Shown here: piece after piece, positions 1-8,950 of the stretch
How the letters are laid out: every line of letters starts with the position of its first letter
How positions within the stretch are numbered: position 1 is the stretch's first letter
The notes under the pieces: model-generated
Told to the model about the DNA's origin: nothing
Seen by the model: only the letters and a program-made list of their open reading frames with translations
Database searches by the model: none
Translations under genes and position numbers: made by a program
Assembly: GCA_039621445.1 (NCBI GenBank)
Contig: CP154954.1
Location: 22,766,954-22,830,953 of the forward strand
DNA length: 64,000 bases
DNA from: Euglena gracilis
Lineage: Eukaryota; Euglenida; Euglenophyceae; Euglenales
Direction: 5' to 3'

Positions 1-353
1 ACATCAATGTCAAACGGTGCCAATCAGTACCAACGCCAGAGTAAGTTATTTCCCCCAGGTCCGATTTCAGCAACAAAAATATGGAAGAATAACAAAAAAT
101 CCATGACAAATTTCCAGAAATTTTTTCCAAAAAAATATTTTTTTTTGTCACAAAAGAAAACTGAAAAAGAGGGTCGTGGTGGAGTAATTTTTGACGCCAA
201 TTTTGCCCAAACAATCAGCCTCCACGGAGGTCGGCTTGCCTCGACAAGGGAGGAAGGGACACCGAGGGCTTCCGCTCCCGAAGGCTCCGCACTTTGCCTT
301 TGTGAGGCCAGATTGTGCACTGAAAAAAGGGGGGCCAGGGCATTCTCCAAAGC

Positions 354-1185
354 AGCTTTGGGCACCAAGTCTTTGAAAGTGGGCTTTGAAAGCCTCCACC
401 CCCTTCCGCTGACCAATTTCAAAAACTTCTTGGGCAGAAAAGCCCGATTTTTTGAGTGAACCAACCCCTTCCCCTCTGATGGAGTGGGGTCCCCACACCT
501 GGGGGGATACCACATGCTGGGCCAAAAAGTTTTTGGTTATAGAAGCAATGGCGTCAACCTTAATGTCTTTATGGGGGGTTTTCATGAAATCAGAAGGGGG
601 CCCCCAGGTTTCACAAAGAAACGTGGTGCATCAACATTAGACATCATCAAATGACAGGGACTGATTTGGGGGCACTGGGGAATAGAGACAACCCTCTCCC
701 ACTTGTGAATTTTTTGACCTTTACGTTTGATTTTGATGTAGGGTGCCCCCCCAAACATGCTGGTGGTTCTTTGGACCTGTGCCAAATCAGGAGATCGATA
801 TAAACAGAGGATTCGTGAACAGAAAATGAGTTGTGTACGTAATGTACACATATAAGAGGGCAGGGAGGATTGCGCCAGCCCCAGGAGGATTGGGAGGGGA
901 TCCCAGAATGCACCATATTTTTCCAAATTTTGGTTCCAAAGCCTTTTATAGGGTTCCAACATGGCATGGAACCTCAGGCCACCAAAGCCAGGGATCAAAA
1001 GCATAGCACTGTATGCATTGCGTGCTTGGGCCTTTGAAAAGTGAAACAGTTGAATTAAAGCGTCAACCACTTGGTAAGTGGTGGCTTCAGGGAGGCGGGT
1101 ACCCCCGTTTTGTCCAAAATCACCCATAAAAGCGTAAAGGCGCTTTGATAACGCTTTGAAATGGGGTTTCTTCCCAGGAAATTGT
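354..1185 (-). pseudogene. Tyrosine recombinase of the DIRS-like element, broken
   Basis: The N-terminal core-binding part starts with SKRYQSAF near 1165, then shifts frame into 1127-582. The first catalytic arginine sits in LYRSPDLAQV (residue 111 of that frame, about 797), followed by IKIKRKGQ and SPCHLMM, as in DIRS and Ngaro recombinases. A further shift near 585 leads to the HxxR box HSIRG (about 486-475) and the helix GFSAQEVFEIGQRKG. Where a catalytic tyrosine is expected, after KGVEAF, the sequence reads KAHFQRL and I see no tyrosine. With two frameshifts and no visible nucleophile, this copy should be inactive. It would have cut and rejoined DNA during integration of the circular cDNA. 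Confidence 0.8.
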
Positions 1186-1289
1186 TAATGGTTGTATTTT
1201 GTATTTAATTCCCCTCCAGAATTTGCCTGAGCAAATCATGCAAAGCAGGGGCCACCTGGCGGGTGGCATTTTCTCCCCCCCCTGCAATT

Positions 1290-2990
1290 GGAGAACATAC
1301 CCATGTTAGGGGTGGTTTTCAGGCAGGGGGTGCCTGGTACTTTCATTTTTGTTAACTGGGGCCACCATGTGGCTGAATCCCAGTAGGGGTGACCATAAAA
1401 ACTTTGGCCTGTGGAAACATTTTTAATCTGGGGAGAAATTTTGGATTACAGACCAGGGGGGGTTTGCATAAAGATCCTCCATGTTGTCCAGTGGACATTG
1501 TAATGCATCTACGGCTGTGGCCACCAAGTGGGGCCACCTGGCCACAAATTGTGGCAGTTTTTTGTTGCCTGGTGAGGCAAAAAGGTCTGTTTTTAGGCTT
1601 ATATATTTTTTGTACTGCTGCCTCAGTTATTGAAAAAGATGGGGGTCCAGGGATTACCCCCCCTGTCCATTTCCCACCTGCTTATGGGGTCTGCCAGGCA
1701 TTCCCTTGAAGGGACCCATTTTACTTGCAGGTTTATGTTGTGCTCCATGCACCATTTGAAAAAGGGTCTTAGCACGGAATTGAAGGGGTCTTTTCTGCCC
1801 CCCCCCCCCCTTTGTTAAGTAATAGTAAATTAATTTATTGTCCACTGACAGGGACACAGTTTCTCCTGGTTGGCTGAGACTTTTTACTGTGCTTATTGCT
1901 TCACTTAATTATTTGACGTTCATGTGCAAAATGGAGTGTTCCCTCCAAAATTCCTACACAATTTTGCATGTTCGAATGCCCAGCCCCCCCCCCCCCCAGG
2001 CATGGGTGCTGCTGTCTGAGTGCAACTCCCTGGTTGCACTTTCGGGGAAGGGTCTGCCCCCCAGGTGTCCAGCATATTTTTTTTCTCTCGTAATTGGTCC
2101 TTTATTCTTTGGGAAATGGGGTATTTTGAGTCCCAGGGGGCTGTGGAATTTCCACCAAAAAAATGCCAGGGCATTCGTAAAGGCCCTTAAAAGGGCAGGG
2201 AAATTAGAATGCATCTTATTTGGCCCAAAATGGCAGCCAGTTGCCTTTTTGACGTGTAATATTTTTTCACCATTTTCCCCAGCTCATTTTTTACTGTTTT
2301 TATTTTCTGGGGGGGCACCTGTAATTTTCCCTCTTGGAAGTTTAGTTGAAATACAAGATTATTTACGATTTGGGTGGGCTGCAGGGTGAACTTTTTTACA
2401 TTTATTTTGAATGCTGATTTTGATAAAATCCCTGAACACTGTGTTCAGGTGATTTTGTAGGATGCTTTGCGCTGGGGCCACAAGTAAAGTGTCGTCCAGG
2501 TAAATAAATACTTGGATGCCCCTTTTCCTCCACAGCTTTTCGAATGTCTTCATTGCTGACATAAAAATTTGGGGCATTACGTTTAGGCCAAAACAGCCTG
2601 CCTGGAATTCACAGGTCTGCCCACCCACCTGATGTCTTAGAAAAGGCCTTAGGGCCTGGCTCACTGGGATGTGGAAGTAAGCATCCTTTACGTCTATTTT
2701 TGCTGCCCAGTCGCTTTTTTCAAATACTGGAAAAATGTGCTGGATGTGATCCAGCTTGAAAGGTTTCACTTGGAACCTTTGATTTAATTCCCTGCAATCA
2801 CTTATTAATCTCCATCTTGTCTGCCCCCCTTCTGGTTTTGAAATCGGAAACCAGGGGATTAGGTGCTGGGTGGTTGAATACCTCACCCTCTTTACGGATC
2901 CAGATTTTTCGTAATCCTGCAGAATTTTTCCTGCTTGGTGTAGGTTCAAATTTGCCCTGGTTTTTGGCTGGGTGGGTGGACAATTTTGGT
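1290..2990 (-). pseudogene. DIRS-type reverse transcriptase-RNase H, frameshifted
   Basis: The longest frame (2949 to 2359, 196 codons) holds reverse transcriptase motifs: WRLISDCRELNQ, the first catalytic aspartate in KIDVKDAYFHIP, GCFGLNVMPQIF and the active site YLDDTLL at residues 150-153. A one-base shift in an A6 run near 2390 moves the frame into LQPTQIVNNLVF, then the RNase H part with ELHSDSSTHAWGG (2030-1990) after further shifts, a DNKLIYYYL stretch near 1845 and VPSRECLADPISRW near 1700, stopping at 1623-1625. Beyond it, DLFAS, AVDALQ and YANPPWSVI (1590-1448) match the segment following RNase H in DIRS elements. NPPW resembles an adenine-methyltransferase motif, which is an inference. 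The copy cannot make a full protein. Confidence 0.85.
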
Positions 2991-3330
2991 GGGTTTAACC
3001 AGGGGGGTTGAATGCCGTCCCTGATGAGTTGACGTGTTGTTGGGGTGGGAATTTTTTGTGCACAATTTCAGGCTTTTTTGCAGCATTTGATAGAGGGGGG
3101 TGTCTCCACATTTTTTCTACATGGAATTTATTTCCTGGATAAGATGATTTTGGGGGGGCTGGGCTGGGGATGTTGGACATTGCACCCCTAGGTCCCCTGG
3201 GGCTTGGGCACTTGGAAAAAGAAATTTTTCCTGGGGGGATGTGCATGCACTCTCTCTCCTCTCTGCTCACATCTCTGGAGGATCTTGTTGTTGAAAGACA
3301 TACTTAATGCTTAATGCCCCTGTTTGCCTA

Positions 3331-4023
3331 TCAAGTCTTCTTCATGTTGATGTGGTTGGTTGACATACCATAGGAGGGCCTCTGTTGGTCTCCCCGTGGT
3401 TGAACAATCAGGACTTGAGAAATTAATGTTGGAGGGGTTCCTGCCACTCCCTCCAAAAGGGCAACCGTGGGTCCCTTTTCCTCTTGGGATTGGGTTATTG
3501 AAAGGGCCACTGTGGGTCCATTTTCCTCCTGGGGCTGGGTGATTGAAAGGGCCACTGTGGGTCCATTTTCCCCCCATTTTGGGCAGAGGGCCTCTGTGGG
3601 TCCCTCGGGGGATTTCTCCAGCAGCTTGGGGATGATGTCCCTTAGCTTCTTTGGTGGCCACTGTGGGTCCACCCTGCTGGCCTCCAAGGCCTCCATGTAT
3701 AAAGACTTTTTCCATCTGTTGGCCTTCCAGGCCTTGAGTTCTTCTTGGCCTGCAACACCACTGGAAATCTGGGGGGGCTGCTGTGGCAGTGTACGTCTGA
3801 TTCCCAATTCCCCTTTCCCAATTCCCAAAAGCCTTCGCTTTCGCCTTGGCACACCTAGTTGGGAACTGAAAATCAGAGTAACAGAAAATCCCTTTTTCCC
3901 ACTTCCCAAGAAGCAAAGCACAGAGCAATGCAGGGAGGACGGACTGGATATCCAAGTCCGGTCCGGAGAAAAGGAAGGAATAAGAATATAAAAGAATACC
4001 ACCTGTGGAGAGAGAAGGGGCAC
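3331..4023 (-). pseudogene. Putative gag-like ORF1 of the DIRS-like element
   Basis: Open frame of 230 codons immediately upstream of the reverse transcriptase on the same strand, the place where DIRS elements carry ORF1/gag. The middle is basic with many lysines. The C-terminal part carries three tandem imperfect repeats of about 17 residues with core GPTVALSITQ (bases about 3470-3570). I recognise no gag zinc knuckle. An overlapping open frame of similar length exists on the same strand; this one is preferred because of its protein-level repeat and its lysine/proline-rich composition. Assignment as gag is by position only. Confidence 0.4.
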
Positions 4024-4928
4024 CCATTAGAAAATCCTAATAGGATCTGATTCCATCCTAACTTCCTCAACGGAAGGGGACAGAAGCATACGCCTGGTAC
4101 ACATCCCCCTCCCAGGGCTATGCCAGATTTCCCTTTTGGACCAGGCATTCTGGCCACAGGGATTTCGGACACAGACCTGGTCTGTGGGAGGTGCACCCTG
4201 GCGCATCCACAGGGGCCCTTTCCGTCGCACAGGGGTCCACTCAAAAGGGGGGGGGGCGGAAAGGAGGGGACCCAAAAAGCCCAAAACGCGCAAAATGGTT
4301 TCACCTATTCTGCGGTGGCTTATGGGTATTTAGTATATTATAGCCCACTGGGGAAAATGGGGCTGGCAGGTTTCCTTGCCAAGCAAACCCATCCACCCAG
4401 TTTGGGTGTGCCCAAGGCACTTGGGGTTGGGTCCATGGGCATTCCAGGAAAACCCATGGGGAGGGTGTGGAAGGAGGGGGCCTCTGGCCAGTCAAACCTG
4501 GGCAGGGCGCATGGCCAGTCAAACCTGACCACACAAAAGGAAATCCTACTCTACAAAACCAACTGCCGGCGACAGCATTTGCCCCCGGGGGAAAGTAGAG
4601 AGGAGTGGGGGGTTGGCTTAGGCCAGAAAAGTGGTGCTGTCTGGCAGCCTTAAGGCCTCAAACGGCCGAAAAGAGAAGAAAGGGAAAGGAAAAGGGGCCG
4701 TCGGCCCTGTGCGCTGCGTGTCGCACGCCCGCAAGAGGGGAGAGGGGAGAGGGGTGTGCATGCATGCGCACGGAATCCTGCACATGGCAGCATCCCGGTG
4801 GGAACTTACTAGCGGCGAATACCGCAAAGGGTCTTCGAAGGGGTTGTTCGGGCGAATACCCAAACAGGGTGTCAGGCGAATACCTGACGAGGGTTCTGAA
4901 AGACGCCGCATTGGCGCTTGCAGACACC
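4024..4928. other. No recognisable gene
   Basis: Open frames on both strands are short, overlapping and without known motifs. A short duplicated string (GGCCAGTCAAACCTG) occurs twice near 4490-4530. The string GCGAATACC recurs three times between 4815 and 4885, just before the end of the next minus-strand coding region. Confidence 0.5.
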
Positions 4929-6241
4929 TCACCTGCCTTTATCGGCTGGACGTTCGCGCACCACACGCCAGTAGTCGTGTTGGGGGTCCCCTAATGGGTC
5001 CTCAACCAACTCCAGTTGGCGCGGGGAACGCGGCGGATCTGATTCACTCCGAATGGTGTTGAGCTCCGGATCGTTGGCATCAAAGGAAAGGGTCTCCCAG
5101 TCCTTGATCCAATTATTCGGCAGCTTCTCCCTGGTACGGTCAGCATGATGCTGAAGATACCGTTGGAGCTGCTCCCAGAAAATTCTGGGCAGCATCACCG
5201 GCCAGATGATGTAATTCATCCGGGGGTGATTCGCAGGCACCTGCGGGGGCATCCCCGGGGTCTGCTTGAAGTTGATGTCATACAGCCACCTCGCTGTCCG
5301 AGCTCGTGCGGTATGGGGCCGTAATACAGCCGCCAACCAGCCTCTGAAGTCCACCAACTCGTGTTCTTCAGGAGGCCACAGTGGCAAGGCGTATCCGCCA
5401 TGCTGACGCTTGGAGAACAGGGGGTAAACCTGTGTCTCCCAGTCGCCATCAGTCCAGAGGTAAGGCATTCTTCCCTTGGCGTGTTCCTCGACGGCGAGGC
5501 GCATTGCCCCAGCGTCGATCTGGAACTCACGGGCCATTCCCGTGTGGCGGTAGCTTTCTACCTTTCGGAAGTCGGAGTGCTTCAGGCGGCCTTCCACCTG
5601 TTTGTACTCCTTCTTCCACTTCTCCAGTGTCTCCCAGTGGTGGGGGACAATGGTGGTGACTGCTCCATCAGCAGTCTGCACGAACTTGGACCCTATACAG
5701 TTGATGCACAAGGCAGGGATATCCCTGTCGTGAGCATTCTCACTGTAGGAGTAGTTCAAGCTGTGCTTCCAGGCGTTCAGGCACTCGCCACATACGAGCG
5801 CCACACAGTTCGGCACATATGCCCTGTGGTGGAACGTCGTGGATTGCACCTGCCGCTTGCACACATGCACAAGCGGTTGGTTGTGCCGCACACGGTGGCA
5901 CACGGTGCACGTCCAGGCAAAGGACGTGCCGTGCTGGAAATCCAACACGCAGTCCTCGCCAAAGTACTGTGCCAGTACTCTGGGTGAGCGCCTATTCCAG
6001 AATGTCCAGGTATGTTCCGGGACATAGTGGAAAGGTTCTCCTCGGACGAAGAGGGGTTGAATCCATCGATTCAGTGACCCTTTCTGGTGCCTAATAGCAG
6101 CCAGTTTCTTCGTCCTCTCGTCCACGGTGCCTAGTCTGGTCAGGATATCCTGGGTCCAGAGCTGGGCATCCGCAGACACAGGAGGTGAAGCAGGTTCATC
6201 CTGCTCCTCATCCGTCGATCCGGCGGAAGACTGGGCCTGTC
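4929..6241 (-). CDS. Unrecognised cysteine-rich coding region A
   Basis: A continuous frame of more than 400 codons with clean, non-repetitive protein composition, so it is very likely real coding sequence. It can be read from a candidate splice acceptor at about 6241, starting AQSSAGSTDEEQDE. The visible start at 6179 is a GTG and probably not the true start. An N-terminal cysteine/histidine cluster reads CTVCHRVRH, then HVCKRQ, CGEC and CINC, suggesting zinc binding. The C-terminal half is rich in tryptophan and proline and I recognise no family in it. It lies downstream of region B on the same strand, joined by a proline-rich stretch, and may be the last exon of the same gene. Function unknown. 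Confidence 0.6.
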
Positions 6242-6460
6242 AAACACAAGCCTTACCTTTCGGTTTGCTCTGGACGTACCCGGAGTACGTTTGGTATTTT
6301 TTTTTTTACTTTTTTTTGTTGGGTGGTCCCAGAGCTGGGCATCCGCCGACGCAGGAGGTGAAGGCAGGTTGTCTCCTGCTCCTCGTCGTCGACCTTCGGA
6401 AGACTGTGCCTGTCGACGCACGAGCCTTACCTTTCGGTTTGCTCGGCCGTACCCGGACGA
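6150..6460 (-). repeat. Tandem duplication of an exon edge, about 120 bp twice
   Basis: Segments at about 6150-6290 and 6330-6460 are imperfect copies. Each contains the coding string ending SADAQLW, an acidic or arginine-rich stretch, and the same splice-like edge: GTAAGGCT about 20 bases before GACAG (minus strand). A T-rich spacer separates them. Region A begins inside the first copy. Confidence 0.75.
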
Positions 6461-6551
6461 TGCAACGCGAATAGTCCGTGCATTGTCGTAGGGCCTTTCG
6501 GCTGTCCGCCCAGTCTGACCTCCAGCGCCACCTTTCGGTGGTGGTTTCCCA

Positions 6552-6990
6552 TCACCGCCTTTGGCAGGGGGTCTTAAAGGGTGCAGCACCCGGTTTGCCT
6601 CCTTCTGGCTTCGCACTCCCGGAATCAGGAGGCGACGCCTGCGGCTTACTCCTGGTATCAGGAGCCGATGGTGCCGGAGTAGACGTTTGCCGTCTGGGCG
6701 AAGCGGGCATCCTGACCGCTGGGTCGCGCATGACGCTCCGAGGGGTTGGCACTCGTTCCTGGGGTTGTTCAGCCGGCCGTCGCCGAGCAGGTTCATCCTG
6801 TCCGACGAGGCGTGGCACTGTGGTCGTCACCGGAATCGGTGCTTCCACAGGCGCTGGCGCTCCCAGAAACTCTGCCATTGTCCTCGGGACGGCAGGGACC
6901 CTGCGCGGTGTCGGTGGTCGTGGGGGTATCTCCTCCACTTCCATTTCGACATCCGGTCTGGGAGGTTGATCCTCCACAACCGCTGGCGCA
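6552..6990 (-). CDS. Proline-rich linker between regions B and A
   Basis: An open frame of about 140 codons of low-complexity, proline/arginine-rich protein. It contains a duplicated EDQPP motif near its start, then VEMEVEEIPPRPPTP and many PxxP strings, with no globular domain. Position and strand suggest a disordered linker joining the cysteine-rich regions upstream (B) and downstream (A) in one intron-containing gene, but the splice structure is not proven. Low-complexity open frames also arise by chance in GC-rich DNA. Confidence 0.35.
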
Positions 6991-7299
6991 GGTGCTAAGG
7001 GAGGTTGATCCTCCGATGCTAGCCGTGCGCACAGATGGCATGTCGGTTGGCTGGCCCCGGCCCCCCTGTAGCCGGCTGTGCGAATCCCATTGGGGTTTCA
7101 TTCCCCTTATGGTGGTTGACAACGTGCCGGAGATGGGGGTGTGGGGGACACCGACATGCTGGTGTCTCCACGACCTCAGCGGCGGAAAGCTTGATGCGGC
7201 TACAGCCTCCACCTCTGTGGCAGTTGGAAAGTGCAGCAGCCACGGCAGTAATAATGCGGTGACTACGGCGCCGAGCACACGGTCTTTCCCCTCACCTCC

Positions 7300-8724
7300 T
7301 AACAATGAGGTGCGTGCTGTGGGCTGGGTTAGGTTCTTCGACGGATGGGATATCCTCGGACGACCCATACCAGTCACCTCGGGCTGGAGGCTCAGCCGTT
7401 GCGGGATACAGGCGTTTTTGTGCAGCCAACAGGTATATCCCCTGCGGGTGCTTCGTCCTGGCCGAGGGGCTGTGCCGGGAGCAGGCAGAGCAGCGTAGAG
7501 GATATCCTCCACGTTCTCACCTTCCTCCTCAGGAAGTTCCTGGTCTCCACCTACCAGTGGACAGACGGAAGCCGCCGCGGGAGCCGGGGAAACCGATCGT
7601 TCCCCTGCCGCTCGCGGGGCAGAGACGAAGGATACAGCCGTTCCTGTCGGAGACGGCGGCGCTGCCTCCAGAATGGTGACGGACGGGCTGCGGTCGCGTT
7701 CCTCCCGCCGCGGAATCGCGGTGGTGGAAGCGACTGACGCCTCACGTCTCCTTCGCGCCAGAGTTTCATCCTCTGGGGCGATGAAGCCGCGCAGATCCTC
7801 AGGCGAACGAGGATCGTCGGGGTGCCATCGGCATCCCTGGGCATCCGCCAGCCTGTAAAAGGCCAGCGTACGGCTGCTGGCGCTGTTGGGCCAGGGTGGC
7901 GGCCATGATGGCTGCACCCAAGCGTTGGCAGGCCTGTTCGGGCCCAGGAATCCGCGGTAACGCGTATCCTCCCAGACCTCGAAAAAGCCCTCCTCGAACT
8001 CCTGAACGCATGCCAGAATCGGCATACGCTGTTCGAGGATGGCCTGCGGGTGACACATCAGCGGAAGGAATACCTCCCGGTCGAGGGTACCGCCAAACCG
8101 TCGCCGCAAATGTTCTTCCAGGCTGATATCAGCCAGGTGCCAGTTGGGGCGCAGGTGGCCGAGAATTCGACGGCGAGGACTCTCGATGGCGTCACCGTAA
8201 TCCGGTGGCAGGCTTTCCATACCAGGCCTATCGTCCTGGGGATCACGGAGATGTATATACACCTCCATGACATAGGTAGTCCGGGCTCGCCACCAGAACT
8301 GCTGCAGCATAAAAATACGCTGCTTGTGGACGCGGCGACTTTTGCCCTGGACATCCGGGGCGTCGCGGCACACATGCATAAGCATGCGGCGTCCCATCTC
8401 CAGGCCCGGGTTATCCCGAGGCGGTGGAGGACTTCCGCGCACGCCGAATCCCCAGAAGTCGACAGGAAATTCCTGCCGGCAGCACTTACAACAGAGGTCA
8501 TACCTCTGTGGGTAAGCCAGGGAAACTCGCTTAACGCGGAAGGTGGAGCCGTAATGGCTCACCAGCCACACCTGGAGGTTGTTGCACCACAACACCTCGA
8601 TCAGGCGTTCGATGTCGGGGTGTAGTGGGTAGAATTCCCACTGCACGCCGAGGGGTCCGACTGTATGAATACAGTCGAAGATTGCCTTCAGCCTTCGGTG
8701 TGTACCAGGCAGCCGTAAGGCCAC
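7300..8724 (-). CDS. Unrecognised cysteine-rich coding region B
   Basis: A continuous frame read from about 8724; the visible start is GTG and no convincing ATG exists upstream. Residues about 77-82 read CCKCCR, followed about 40 residues on by LMHVCRD and then a basic stretch. This parallels CxxCxR...HVC in region A and suggests a shared zinc-binding module. A middle part with many W, F and P residues (RYRGFLGPNRPANAW) has no family I know. The tail is acidic and low-complexity. Near 7460 a one-base shift leads to another convincing frame (HPQGIYLLAAQKRLYP, then DWYGSSEDIPS), ending at a possible splice donor near 7300. The gene is therefore slightly damaged, or has an intron there. Function unknown. 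Confidence 0.55.
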
Positions 8725-8725
8725 G

Positions 8726-8837
8726 GTACTGTGTATGTAGGTATAAGCCTACGGCCAGATATAGCTCTGAGCCCCATACACAGTACTGTGCTAGGTGGTA
8801 TTCCTAAAGATGGCCAACGGCCTGAATTAGGAATACC
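8726..8837. repeat. Two consecutive stem-loops between coding regions
   Basis: Stem 1 pairs 8726-8737 (GTACTGTGTATG) with 8775-8786, a perfect 12-bp stem. Stem 2 pairs 8797-8807 (GGTATTCCTAA) with 8827-8837, 11 bp, with an inner GGCC-AAC-GGCC stem at 8812-8822. They fill the gap between the end of the reverse transcriptase gene (8951) and region B (8724). Possible roles are the element's 3' end structure, a terminator or an RNA element. Confidence 0.7.
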
Positions 8838-8950
8838 TCACCCATATTCTGGTTCTCCTCTCCACAGGTGGTATTCGTATTCTTATTTTCTTCTTCACTT
8901 GAATATCAAGTTTGATTTGTTTCATTTGAAGTCCGAAACGGACAGCCAAG

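Larger units (their letters stand above)
354..4023 (-). mobile_element. DIRS-like tyrosine-recombinase retrotransposon, decayed
   Basis: Read on the minus strand, the order is a gag-like ORF, reverse transcriptase, RNase H, a DLFAS...NPPW segment, then a tyrosine recombinase. Reverse transcriptase plus tyrosine recombinase, with no integrase or protease, is the defining layout of DIRS/Ngaro/PAT elements, which integrate through a circular intermediate. The reading frame changes several times, often at homopolymers (an A6 run near 2390, a C run near 1985), and in-frame stops are present, so this copy is dead. Outer repeats were not identified, so both ends are minimum estimates. The three coding parts are listed separately. 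Confidence 0.85.

Noticed and set aside
1838-2389. 183-codon plus-strand frame
   Set aside because: It is antisense to the RNase H part of the DIRS-like element, whose minus-strand motifs are convincing.
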